Below are positions 21,924 through 29,449 of a stretch of 64,000 bases of DNA, piece after piece; position 1 is the first letter of the stretch; every line of letters starts with the position of its first letter. The DNA lies in assembly GCF_000225825.1 (NCBI RefSeq), contig NZ_AGBX01000007.1:62001-126000 (forward strand), read 5' to 3'. This stretch comes from Brachybacterium squillarum M-6-3 (lineage in GTDB: Bacteria > Actinomycetota > Actinomycetes > Actinomycetales > Dermabacteraceae). The notes beneath the pieces are model-generated. The model had not been told where the DNA came from and made no database searches. It worked only from the letters and a program-made list of their open reading frames with translations. Made by a program: the position numbers and the translations under genes.

Positions 21924-23014
21924 GCACCACCACCATCCCCGTCACCACCCCGACGGGCGGCTACGAGGTCGTGGTCGGCCGCGGCCTGCTGCCCGAGATC
22001 CCGCAGTGGGTGCCCGAGCGTGCCCGCCGCATCGTGGTGATCCACCAGCCGAGCCTGCGCACCGTCGCCGACCAGCTGCGCGAGTCCCTGGTCGCCTCCG
22101 GCCGCGAGGCCTTCCTGGCGGAGGTCCCCGACGGCGAGGAGGCCAAGACCGCGCAGGTCGCCGGATTCCTCTGGGCCGTCTGCGGCCAGGCCGAGATCTC
22201 CCGCACCGACCTGGTGATCGGCCTGGGCGGCGGCGCCGCCACCGACCTGGCCGGCTTCGTCGCCGCCAGCTGGCTGCGCGGCATCGACGTGCTGCAGGCC
22301 CCCACCACCGTCGCCGCCATGGTCGACGCCGCCGTCGGCGGGAAGACCGGCATCAACACCTCCGAGGGCAAGAACCTGGTGGGGGCCTTCCACCCGCCGA
22401 TCGCCGTGATCGCCGACCTCGACGTGCTCGCCGGGCTCGGCCGGAATGACGTCGCCGCGGGCCTCGCCGAGGTGGTCAAGGCCGGCTTCATCGAGGACAC
22501 CCGGATCCTCGAGGTCGTCGAGGCCGACCCCGCCGCGGCCCTGGACGTGACCAGCGAGGCCTTCCGCGAGATCGTCGAGCGGGCCATCCGTGTCAAGGCC
22601 CGCGTGGTCTCCGCGGACCTGCGCGAGGCGGGGGAGCGGGAGATCCTGAACTACGGCCACACCCTCGGCCACGCGATCGAGCGCAACGAGCGCTACCAGT
22701 GGCGCCACGGCGCCGCCGTCGCCGTCGGCATGATGTTCGCCGCCGAGCTCTCCCACCTCGCCGGGAAGCTGCCGGAGGAGGACGTGGACCGCCACCGCGC
22801 GATCCTCACCGCGCTGGGCCTGCCCACCACCTACCGCGACCGGCAGTGGCCCAAGCTCGAGGACGCCATGAAGCGCGACAAGAAGACCCGCGCCGGGCTG
22901 CTGCGCTTCGTGGTGCTGGACCGCATCGGCCGCACCTCCCGGCTCGAGGGCCCCGACCCCTCGCTGCTGCTGGCCGCCTACGCCGCCGTCACGGCCGACG
23001 AGGAGCCCCGGTGA
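21920..23014 (+). CDS. aroB: 3-dehydroquinate synthase
   Basis: 364 aa. NAD- and divalent-metal-dependent cyclisation of DAHP to 3-dehydroquinate, the second shikimate step. NAD-binding GLGGGAATDLAGFVAA, the substrate region PTTVAAMVDAAVGGKTGIN and the metal ligands in AEVVKAGFIED, NYGHTLGHAIE and the WRHGAAVAVGM block are all present. The ATG overlaps the aroK stop (ATGA). Confidence 0.97.
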   Translation: MSTTTIPVTTPTGGYEVVVGRGLLPEIPQWVPERARRIVVIHQPSLRTVADQLRESLVASGREAFLAEVPDGEEAKTAQVAGFLWAVCGQAEISRTDLVIGLGGGAATDLAGFVAASWLRGIDVLQAPTTVAAMVDAAVGGKTGINTSEGKNLVGAFHPPIAVIADLDVLAGLGRNDVAAGLAEVVKAGFIEDTRILEVVEADPAAALDVTSEAFREIVERAIRVKARVVSADLREAGEREILNYGHTLGHAIERNERYQWRHGAAVAVGMMFAAELSHLAGKLPEEDVDRHRAILTALGLPTTYRDRQWPKLEDAMKRDKKTRAGLLRFVVLDRIGRTSRLEGPDPSLLLAAYAAVTADEEPR

Positions 23015-23787
23015 CCACCTCGGTCCGGATCCGCGATCTGGTCCTCGGGGAGGGCCGGCCGGCCGTGATCGTGCCGCTCACCGCCGCCGAGGAGCCCGCC
23101 CTGCTGAGCGCTGCCGGCTCCCTCGCCGGGCACGATGTGGACCTGGTCGAGTGGCGCATCGACCGCTTTCGGCCCGAGCTGCCCGTCGAGCAGCTGGGCG
23201 CGGCGGTCGCCGAGGCCCTGCTCGTACTGCGCGCGGCGCTCGATGACGCGGGGATCGCCGCGGCCCCGCTGCTGCTGACCCTGCGCACCGCTGCCGAGGG
23301 CGGGGACCGCGAGCTCTCCGACGCTGGCTACCGCGAGCTGCTGCTGTCCCTGATCCCCGTGACCGCGGTGGAGCTGGTGGACGTGGAGGCCTTCCGCGAT
23401 CCGGCCGTGGTCGCGGAGCTGGTGGCGGCCGCCCACGAGGCCGGGACGGTGGTGGTGGGATCGAACCACGATTTCGCGGCCACGCCTCCGCAGGCCGAGA
23501 TCGAGCGACGCCTGCGGGCCATGCACGCGCGCGGCCTGGACGTCGCCAAGATCGCCGTGATGCCGCAGTCCCCGGCCGACGTGATCGCGCTGCTCGCGGC
23601 CACCGTCGCCGTCGTCCCCGAGGGCCCCGTGATCACGATGAGCATGGGCCGCCTCGGGACCGTCACCCGGGTGGCCGGCGAGGTGTTCGGCTCCGCCGCG
23701 ACCTTCGGCACCGTCGGCGAGGCCTCCGCGCCCGGACAGATCCCCGCCGACGTGCTGTCCCGGACGATGGACCTGCTCGCCCCCTGA
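23011..23787 (+). CDS. aroD: type I 3-dehydroquinate dehydratase
   Basis: 258 aa. Schiff-base enzyme dehydrating 3-dehydroquinate. The (beta/alpha)8 family residues are visible: Glu47 and Arg49 in LVEWRIDRF, His153 in GSNHDFAATP, and Lys180 in DVAKIAVMP, with the same His-to-Lys spacing as E. coli AroD (143 and 170). Many actinobacteria such as Mycobacterium and Streptomyces instead carry the unrelated type II enzyme (AroQ) here. The GTG overlaps the aroB stop. Last gene of the aro operon. Confidence 0.95.
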   Translation: MTTSVRIRDLVLGEGRPAVIVPLTAAEEPALLSAAGSLAGHDVDLVEWRIDRFRPELPVEQLGAAVAEALLVLRAALDDAGIAAAPLLLTLRTAAEGGDRELSDAGYRELLLSLIPVTAVELVDVEAFRDPAVVAELVAAAHEAGTVVVGSNHDFAATPPQAEIERRLRAMHARGLDVAKIAVMPQSPADVIALLAATVAVVPEGPVITMSMGRLGTVTRVAGEVFGSAATFGTVGEASAPGQIPADVLSRTMDLLAP

Positions 23788-23840
23788 GCGTCGGGGCACG
23801 CTCCGCGGACGACCTCTCGCGGGCCGGAAGCACCCGGGTC

Positions 23841-23846
23841 TACGCT
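23841..23846 (+). promoter_or_regulatory. -10 element (TACGCT), leaderless spacing
   Basis: TACGCT fits TANNNT and is followed by 6 bases and the ATG at 23853. Confidence 0.55.
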
Positions 23847-23852
23847 CGCGCC

Positions 23853-24497
23853 ATGAGCCCGAGACTTCGCGTCCAGAACTTCTCCGTCACCCGTGACGGC
23901 ATCGGCGCCGCCGAGGACCAGAGCCTCGAGCAGCCGATGGGATCGATCGACGTGGGTCGCCTGCACGCCTGGGCCTTCGCCACCGCCTCCTTCCCCGGGC
24001 GGGAGGACGGGGGCGGCACCCGCGGGCTCGACGACCGGATCGTCGCGGACTTCTCCCGCGGCATCGGCGCCGAGATCATGGGGCGGAACAAGTTCGGCCC
24101 CCAGCGCGGTCCCTGGACCGATCACGACTGGGTCGGCTGGTGGGGTGAGGAGCCGCCGTTCCGCACCCCCGTCGTCGTGCTCACCCACCACCCGCGGCCC
24201 GAGCTCACCCTCGGGGAGACCACCTTCCACTTCCTGGACGCCCCGCCCGCCGAGGCCCTCGCGGTCGCGACCGAACTGGCCGACGGGCAGGACGTGCGCC
24301 TGGGCGGCGGCGTCCGCATCCTGCTGGACTTCCTGGCCGCGGACCTGGTGGACGACCTGCACCTGGCGGTCGCGCCCTTCGAGGCCGGCCACGGGCTGCG
24401 GCTGTGGCGCTCCCCGAAGGACCTCGAGGGCGCCTTCCACCACGAGTCGGTGCCGAGCCCCAGCGGCGTCACCCACCACTTCTACTGGCGGGACTGA
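23853..24497 (+). CDS. dihydrofolate reductase / RibD C-terminal domain family protein
   Basis: 214 aa. It matches the YwjB/RibD-C group of DHFR-fold proteins: N-terminal strand RLRVQNFSVTRDGIGAAEDQS, the NADPH-binding EIMGRNKFGP region, VVVLTHHPRPEL and the GGGVRILLDFLAADLVDDLHLAVAPFEAGHG block. These proteins are usually NADPH-dependent reductases of unknown substrate and are not the essential folate enzyme. The 3' end overlaps the convergent membrane-protein gene by 16 bases. Confidence 0.88.
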   Translation: MSPRLRVQNFSVTRDGIGAAEDQSLEQPMGSIDVGRLHAWAFATASFPGREDGGGTRGLDDRIVADFSRGIGAEIMGRNKFGPQRGPWTDHDWVGWWGEEPPFRTPVVVLTHHPRPELTLGETTFHFLDAPPAEALAVATELADGQDVRLGGGVRILLDFLAADLVDDLHLAVAPFEAGHGLRLWRSPKDLEGAFHHESVPSPSGVTHHFYWRD

Positions 24498-25408
24498 GCC
24501 TCCGGGCCCTCGTCCTCGATCCCCGGGTCGTCCGCGCGCGCCTCGCCGTCCTCGAGCACCTCGCCGGCCTCGGAGGGGGAGGCGGGGGAGAGGTGGCCGA
24601 AGGTGCGGCGCTGGTAGGCGGCCGCGTCCTCGTCCTCGATGACGTCCTCGGCCAGCAGGTCCCCGGACTCGTCCAGCACCGGGATCGCCCCGGTCTCCAG
24701 CGCCACCCGGCGCCGCTCCGCCCGGCGGGTGCGGCGCACCAGCGCCTTCATCTGCGAGGCGGACATGGTCACCTGCCACTCCTGGTGCGCGGGCAGCGTC
24801 CAGCGGCGCCATGCCGCCAGGCCCGCCAGCGTCGCCCCGCAGGCCACGGCCAGCAGCACCCAGGGGGAGGCGAGGCCGAGCGCGACCACGCCCCAGGTGA
24901 GGATCGCCGTGAGCAGCGCGCCGGTGGCGTACAGCGGGCCGCCGCCGAAGATCGCGGGGATCCGGCCGACCATCACGTCGCGGATCACGCCGCCGCCGAC
25001 GGCGCTGGTCACCCCCAGCAGGATCGCCGGCATCGCGTCCAGCCCGTAGCCGAGCGACTTCGCGGTGCCGGTCGCGGCCCACAGCGCCATCGCGGCGATG
25101 TCCAGCACGCTCACCAGGCGCCGCCACCAGGTGCCGTCCGTCGAGATCAGGAAGGAGAAGGCCGCGCCGCCGAGGGCGCAGGCCAGGTAGGTGGGACCCG
25201 AGAAGGCGGCGGGGGTGCCGTAGTCCAGGATCAGGTCGCGGACGATGCCGCCGCCCAGCCCGGAGACGATGCCGATGAAGGCGAAGCCCACCGCGTCGAA
25301 GTTCAGCCGGGAGGCCAGCGCCCCCGCGGCGACGCCCATGATGAACACGCCCAGCAGATCGAGCACGCGCAGGAGCTCGTTGTTCACGAGCAGGTCGAGG
25401 GGAGCCAC
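24482..25408 (-). CDS. TRIC-type cation channel family membrane protein (UPF0126)
   Basis: 308 aa. Two homologous repeats of three hydrophobic helices, each with a glycine motif (GGGIVRDLIL near residue 45 and GGGVIRDVMVG near residue 130), plus a seventh helix: the layout of prokaryotic TRIC channels, homotrimeric potassium-permeable pores. A long cytoplasmic tail of about 100 residues is basic, then highly acidic, which exceeds the usual family length. The GTG start is chosen because TACGGT lies exactly 6 bases upstream and the membrane domain begins at once. Confidence 0.9.
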   Translation of the reverse strand: MAPLDLLVNNELLRVLDLLGVFIMGVAAGALASRLNFDAVGFAFIGIVSGLGGGIVRDLILDYGTPAAFSGPTYLACALGGAAFSFLISTDGTWWRRLVSVLDIAAMALWAATGTAKSLGYGLDAMPAILLGVTSAVGGGVIRDVMVGRIPAIFGGGPLYATGALLTAILTWGVVALGLASPWVLLAVACGATLAGLAAWRRWTLPAHQEWQVTMSASQMKALVRRTRRAERRRVALETGAIPVLDESGDLLAEDVIEDEDAAAYQRRTFGHLSPASPSEAGEVLEDGEARADDPGIEDEGPEAQSRQ

Positions 25409-25414
25409 GCCAGC

Positions 25415-25420
25415 ACCGTA
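25415..25420 (-). promoter_or_regulatory. -10 element (TACGGT) for the TRIC gene, leaderless spacing
   Basis: Minus-strand TACGGT, then 6 bases, then GTG at 25408. Divergent from the coaE promoter 57 bases away. Confidence 0.55.
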
Positions 25421-25476
25421 TCGGGCCGTGACCAGCGCCCCAACCCGGTGTGACGGCCCCGACCCGCGATGGTCCG

Positions 25477-25482
25477 TACGAT
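25477..25482 (+). promoter_or_regulatory. -10 element (TACGAT) for coaE, leaderless spacing
   Basis: TACGAT fits TANNNT and is followed by 6 bases and the ATG at 25489. This decides the coaE start over an in-frame codon 39 bases upstream. Confidence 0.55.
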
Positions 25483-25488
25483 CGTGGC

Positions 25489-26109
25489 ATGAGCTCTGCA
25501 CCCCTCCCGCCTCGGCTCGGCCTGACCGGCGGCATCGGCTCCGGGAAGTCCACCGTCGCCGCGCTGTGGCGGGAGGCCGGGGTGCGGGTGATCGACCTGG
25601 ACGCCCACTCGCGAGCGGTGCTCGACACTCCCGGCCCGGGGCTGGAGGAGGCCGTGGCCCGCTTCGGCGAGGAGTACCGCGCGGCCTCCGGCACCATCGA
25701 CCGCGCCCGCCTCGCCGCGCTCGTCTTCGCCGACGACGCCGCCCGTGCGGAGCTGGAGGCGATCGTGCTGGGCCGGGTGGACGACGCCGTCGCCGCCGAG
25801 GAGGCCGAGGCCCGGGCGGCCGGGGAGGAGCTGGTGGTCCACGACAGCCCCCTGTTGCTGGAGAAGGGCCACGACCGGGACGGACGGTACGCCGGGGTGG
25901 CGGTCGTGCTGGCGCGTCGGGACGACCGCATCGACCGGGTGGTCCGCGACCGCGGGCGGGACCGCGCCTATGTCGAGTCCGTGATGGCCGCGCAGGTGAG
26001 CGACCTGGAGCGGATCCGGCGGGCCGACCGGCTGATCCTGAACACCGCGGACCGGGAGACCCTCGCCGCGCGCTCCCGGCGCGCCCTCGAGGTGCTGCGC
26101 GCCCTCTGA
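25489..26109 (+). CDS. coaE: dephospho-CoA kinase
   Basis: 206 aa. Final step of coenzyme A synthesis, phosphorylating the ribose 3'-OH of dephospho-CoA. Walker A GLTGGIGSGKSTVA is at the N-terminus, followed by VIDLDAHSRAVL, the substrate region VVHDSPLLLEKG and the LID RDRGRDRAYVESVMAAQ. It stands alone upstream of uvrB, a common actinobacterial neighbourhood. It lacks the UPF0157 C-terminal extension known from mycobacterial CoaE. Confidence 0.95.
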   Translation: MSSAPLPPRLGLTGGIGSGKSTVAALWREAGVRVIDLDAHSRAVLDTPGPGLEEAVARFGEEYRAASGTIDRARLAALVFADDAARAELEAIVLGRVDDAVAAEEAEARAAGEELVVHDSPLLLEKGHDRDGRYAGVAVVLARRDDRIDRVVRDRGRDRAYVESVMAAQVSDLERIRRADRLILNTADRETLAARSRRALEVLRAL

Positions 26110-26196
26110 CCGGTTCCCGGCAGCCCCTCGTCCCGACCCGCCGTCGCCCCGTCGCCCGTCGGGGTTTCGCCGCCGGCGCAGGCCGCGGGTGCTCGT

Positions 26197-26219
26197 TCGT
26201 CGGGGCCCGCCCGTAGGCT
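26197..26219 (+). promoter_or_regulatory. RecA-NDp (PafBC-type) DNA-damage promoter of uvrB, leaderless
   Basis: TCGTCGGGG (7 of 9 to the TTGTCRGTG element), exactly 8 bases, then TAGGCT (TANNNT), then 6 bases and the uvrB ATG. The geometry equals the published RecA-NDp consensus TTGTCRGTG-N8-TANNNT, recognised in mycobacteria with PafBC. A near-identical element precedes uvrA at 31969-31991. Confidence 0.75.
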
Positions 26220-26225
26220 GGGAGC

Positions 26226-28331
26226 ATGCGCCCCGTCACCGATCTCGTCCGCGCCGAACACGCCCTGGAGGTGGTCTCCGAGTACCAGCCCTCCGGCGAC
26301 CAGCCCGCCGCCATCGCGGACCTCACGGCCCGCATCGAGGCGGGCGAGCAGGACGTCGTGCTGCTCGGCGCCACCGGCACCGGCAAGTCCGCCACCACCG
26401 CCTGGCTGATCGAGAAGCTGCAGCGCCCCACCCTGGTGATGGCGCACAACAAGACCCTCGCCGCGCAGCTGGCCAGCGAGTTCCGCGAGCTGCTGCCGCA
26501 CAACGCGGTCGAGTACTTCGTCTCCTACTACGACTACTACCAGCCGGAGGCGTACGTCCCGCAGTCGGACACCTACATCGAGAAGGACTCCTCGATCAAC
26601 GCGGAGGTGGAGCGGCTGCGCCACAGCGCCACCAACTCGCTGCTGACCCGCCGCGACGTCGTCGTGGTCTCCTCCGTGTCCTGCATCTACGGTCTGGGCA
26701 CCCCGCAGGAGTACGTGGACCGCATGGTGCGGATGAGCCGCGGGGACCAGGTGGACCGCGACGAGCTGCTGCGGCGTTTCGTGGACATGCAGTATGACCG
26801 CAACGACGTCGAGTTCATGCGCGGCACCTTCCGGGTGCGCGGCGACACCGTCGAGATCATCCCCATGTACGAGGAGCTCGCCCTGCGCATCGAGTTCTTC
26901 GGCGACGAGATCGACGCCCTCTACACGCTGCACCCGATGACGGGCGAGGTGATCCGGGAGGAGGACCAGATCCACATCTTCCCGGCCTCCCACTACGTCG
27001 CCGGGCCCGAACGGCTCTCCCGTGCCATCGGCACCATCGAGACCGAGCTGGAGGAGCGCCTGGAGGAGCTGGAGGGCCAGGACAAGCTGCTGGAGGCGCA
27101 GCGCCTGCGCATGCGCACCTCGCACGACCTGGAGATGCTGCGCCAGACCGGCTCCACCAACGGCGTGGAGAACTACTCGCGGCACCTGGACGGCCGCGGT
27201 CCCGGCACCGCGCCCAACACCCTGCTGGACTACTTCCCCGAGGACTTCCTGCTGGTCATCGACGAGTCCCACGTGACCGTCCCCCAGATCGGCGCGATGT
27301 ACGAGGGGGACCGCTCCCGCAAGCGCACCCTGGTCGACTTCGGGTTCCGCCTGCCCAGCGCCCTGGACAACCGTCCGTTGACCTTCGGCGAGTTCACCGA
27401 GCGCACCGGGCAGACCGTCTACCTCTCCGCGACCCCGGCGCAGTACGAACTGGACCGCTCCGACGGCGTCGTGGAGCAGATCATCCGCCCCACCGGCCTC
27501 GTGGACCCCGAGGTGATCGTGAAGCCCGTGAAGGGCCAGATCGACGACCTGCTCGAGCAGATCCACCAGCGCGTCGAGGCGGACGAGCGGGTGCTGGTCA
27601 CCACGCTCACCAAGCGGATGGCGGAGGACCTCACCGATTACCTGCTGGAGAACGGCATCAAGGTGCAGTACCTCCACTCCGACGTCGACACCCTGCGCCG
27701 GGTGGAGCTGCTGCGCTCCCTGCGCCAAGGCGAGTTCGACGTGCTGGTGGGCATCAACCTGCTGCGCGAGGGCCTGGACCTGCCCGAGGTCTCCCTGGTG
27801 GCGATCCTCGACGCCGACAAGGAGGGCTTCCTGCGCTCGCGCACCTCCCTGATCCAGACCATCGGCCGTGCCGCCCGCAACGTCTCCGGCCAGGTCCACA
27901 TGTACGCCGACCGGGTCACCGACTCCATGCAGCAGGCGATCGACGAGACCAACCGCCGCCGCGCCAAGCAGATCGCCTACAACGAGGAGCGCGGCATCGA
28001 CCCGGCTCCGCTGCGCAAGCGCATCGCCGACGTCACCGACATGCTGGCCCGCGAGGACATCGACACCGACACCCTGATGTCCACCGACTACCGCTCCGGC
28101 AAGGAGCGCGTCGCCCGGGACCGCGCCCGCTCGCAGGCCGTGGACGCGGTCTCCGGGCGCACCGTCGACCTCGGGGACGACCCGGTCGGTTCCCTCACCG
28201 GCATGATCGACGAGATGACCGCGCAGATGCACCAGGCGGCCGAGTCCCTGCAGTTCGAGGTCGCAGCCCGGCTGCGCGACGAGGTCTCGGAGCTGAAGAA
28301 GGAACTCCGGCGGGTGCAGCGGTCCTCATGA
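26226..28331 (+). CDS. uvrB: excinuclease ABC subunit B
   Basis: 701 aa. Damage-verification helicase of nucleotide excision repair. Walker [15 protein letters not shown], the beta-hairpin [20 protein letters not shown] that clamps DNA, DEAD-like [11 protein letters not shown], helicase motifs [10 protein letters not shown] and QTIGRAARN, and a C-terminal UVR motif ([30 protein letters not shown]) that contacts UvrC. The start coincides with the predicted leaderless transcript start of its damage-type promoter. Confidence 0.97.
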   Translation: MRPVTDLVRAEHALEVVSEYQPSGDQPAAIADLTARIEAGEQDVVLLGATGTGKSATTAWLIEKLQRPTLVMAHNKTLAAQLASEFRELLPHNAVEYFVSYYDYYQPEAYVPQSDTYIEKDSSINAEVERLRHSATNSLLTRRDVVVVSSVSCIYGLGTPQEYVDRMVRMSRGDQVDRDELLRRFVDMQYDRNDVEFMRGTFRVRGDTVEIIPMYEELALRIEFFGDEIDALYTLHPMTGEVIREEDQIHIFPASHYVAGPERLSRAIGTIETELEERLEELEGQDKLLEAQRLRMRTSHDLEMLRQTGSTNGVENYSRHLDGRGPGTAPNTLLDYFPEDFLLVIDESHVTVPQIGAMYEGDRSRKRTLVDFGFRLPSALDNRPLTFGEFTERTGQTVYLSATPAQYELDRSDGVVEQIIRPTGLVDPEVIVKPVKGQIDDLLEQIHQRVEADERVLVTTLTKRMAEDLTDYLLENGIKVQYLHSDVDTLRRVELLRSLRQGEFDVLVGINLLREGLDLPEVSLVAILDADKEGFLRSRTSLIQTIGRAARNVSGQVHMYADRVTDSMQQAIDETNRRRAKQIAYNEERGIDPAPLRKRIADVTDMLAREDIDTDTLMSTDYRSGKERVARDRARSQAVDAVSGRTVDLGDDPVGSLTGMIDEMTAQMHQAAESLQFEVAARLRDEVSELKKELRRVQRSS

Positions 28332-28777
28332 GCACGGTTCCGATGGGGCTGATGGGTGAATCTCCGCGATCACGGCTCCGCGATGCCCTGATCGGCGGCG
28401 CGGTGGGCGGGGCGATCTCGACGATCCCACCGGTGCGCCTGCCGTGGGCGCTCCGGGCCGCCCTGGTGGTCCTGCCCGCAGGCCTCACCGCGGGGACCGT
28501 CGCCGCGGCCTCCCGCTCAGTCCGCGTCGACACCCTGCTCGACGGCGACACTGTCGGCCAGGGGGCGCGCGAGGCCGACGCACGCGACGCCCCGACCCAG
28601 GACCAGGACCAGGACCAGGACCAGCACCAGGAGATCCTGCTGCCGGCCGGGCTCCGCGCGGGTCTCGCCCTCGCGGCCGGCGCCGGGATGATCGGCGCGG
28701 GACTGGCCGGGTACCGGCTGGACGGCTGGCTGGACCGGAGGCTGCGCGCCCGGCGGGTCCCGGCCCCCGGCTCGTGA
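28328..28777 (+). CDS. hypothetical small membrane protein, translationally coupled to uvrB
   Basis: 149 aa, not recognised as a named family. Two hydrophobic stretches ([13 protein letters not shown]...[13 protein letters not shown] at about 20-60 and [25 protein letters not shown] at about 107-130) flank an acidic linker containing a Gln-Asp repeat. The ATG overlaps the uvrB stop. The reading frame ends in PAPGS, while the +1 frame continues directly into another hydrophobic segment (next feature), so this may be a longer protein interrupted at a C5 run. Confidence 0.6.
   Translation: MSTVPMGLMGESPRSRLRDALIGGAVGGAISTIPPVRLPWALRAALVVLPAGLTAGTVAAASRSVRVDTLLDGDTVGQGAREADARDAPTQDQDQDQDQHQEILLPAGLRAGLALAAGAGMIGAGLAGYRLDGWLDRRLRARRVPAPGS
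28598..28630 (+). repeat. hexanucleotide tandem repeat (CAGGAC)n inside the hypothetical gene
   Basis: Four perfect CAGGAC units followed by CAGCACCAG, in frame as alternating Gln-Asp. Hexamer changes would alter linker length without a frameshift. Confidence 0.85.
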
Positions 28778-28920
28778 TCGGCCTCGGGTGCGGCCTGGCG
28801 ATGGCCCTCACCCTCGCCCTCGAGGACGAGTCCACCGCGTCCGCGGTGCGCAGGACCCGGGCCGAGGCCGGCATCACCGTCGTCCCGGCGGCGAGCGACG
28901 ACGGCCGCACCGCCGCCTGA
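28774..28920 (+). CDS. small ORF, possible third membrane segment (separate peptide or frameshifted C-terminus)
   Basis: 48 codons from a GTG that overlaps the preceding stop (GTGA): one hydrophobic helix ([15 protein letters not shown]) followed by a hydrophilic tail. It could be translated by coupling, as elsewhere in the window, or it could be the C-terminus of the upstream gene separated by a one-base change in the adjacent run of C residues. It ends immediately before the convergent gene at 28921. Confidence 0.4.
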   Translation: MIGLGCGLAMALTLALEDESTASAVRRTRAEAGITVVPAASDDGRTAA

Positions 28921-29322
28921 TCACAGTCCGGTTGTGGACTCCCCGAGGGCGTAGGCCACCTCGCGGGCCGCCTGTCGTGCGGTCACCATCAGCGTGCCGA
29001 GCTGCACCTCGCGGGCGGACACCCCCAGCAGCAGCTGACCGAAGGGCGGCACCACCAGGCTGTGCACCACGGTGTGGGCGTCCCCGACGGTGTGGGACAC
29101 CACGGGGCCGAACATCCTCGACAGCCCGCCGCCGCGCTCCGGATCCAGCACCTGCGCCTCGTCCTCCAGGCCCCGGGAGCAGATCCGCAGGCCGTCGGCG
29201 GTGGCGAGGATCGCGGAGGTCAGCTCGGGCACGGCCGCGACGGCCGACTCGATGGGGGTCATCGACGTGCGGCCCACCAGGGGCGACCACAGGGTCCAGT
29301 CCCGCGCGATCGCCGGGTCCAT
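28921..29322 (-). CDS. hypothetical protein, possible Roadblock/LC7-like fold
   Basis: 133 aa, soluble. The pattern PELTSAILATADGLRICSRG, followed by a beta/alpha arrangement (HTVVHSLVVPPFGQLLLGVS, then a helix), is reminiscent of small Roadblock/LC7 regulators of GTPases. This is fold-level resemblance only and no partner GTPase is adjacent. Its ATG overlaps the stop of a 17-codon upstream ORF (TGATG), suggesting coupled translation. Confidence 0.55.
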   Translation of the reverse strand: MDPAIARDWTLWSPLVGRTSMTPIESAVAAVPELTSAILATADGLRICSRGLEDEAQVLDPERGGGLSRMFGPVVSHTVGDAHTVVHSLVVPPFGQLLLGVSAREVQLGTLMVTARQAAREVAYALGESTTGL

Positions 29323-29375
29323 CAGCGTCGGGTCGGCGGCGGCCCCTCCCGGGGCCCCTCGGTCGCGGTGCTCAT
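29322..29375 (-). CDS. 17-codon leader ORF upstream of the Roadblock-like gene
   Basis: The peptide starts MSTATEG and ends TRR. Its ATG is exactly 6 bases downstream of CAGGCT, so transcription would begin at this codon, and its TGA overlaps the next ATG as TGATG. The arrangement suggests a leaderless leader peptide that delivers ribosomes to the downstream start. Alternatively it is the true N-terminus of that protein in another frame. Confidence 0.4.
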   Translation of the reverse strand: MSTATEGPREGPPPTRR

Positions 29376-29381
29376 CGGGCC

Positions 29382-29387
29382 AGCCTG
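29382..29387 (-). promoter_or_regulatory. -10-like CAGGCT before the 17-codon ORF
   Basis: Minus-strand CAGGCT with 6 bases to ATG 29375, identical in sequence and spacing to the thioesterase promoter at 14521-14526. Confidence 0.45.
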
Positions 29388-29449
29388 CCCCGGGGCGCGG
29401 GCGCGCACCACCCCCGGACGGGGCCGCGAGACACGGGGCCCCGGGGCGA

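Noticed and set aside
26147..26167. Short hairpin with TTT after coaE as terminator
   Set aside because: Only a 5-bp stem with an 8-base loop; too weak to call in DNA this rich in GC.
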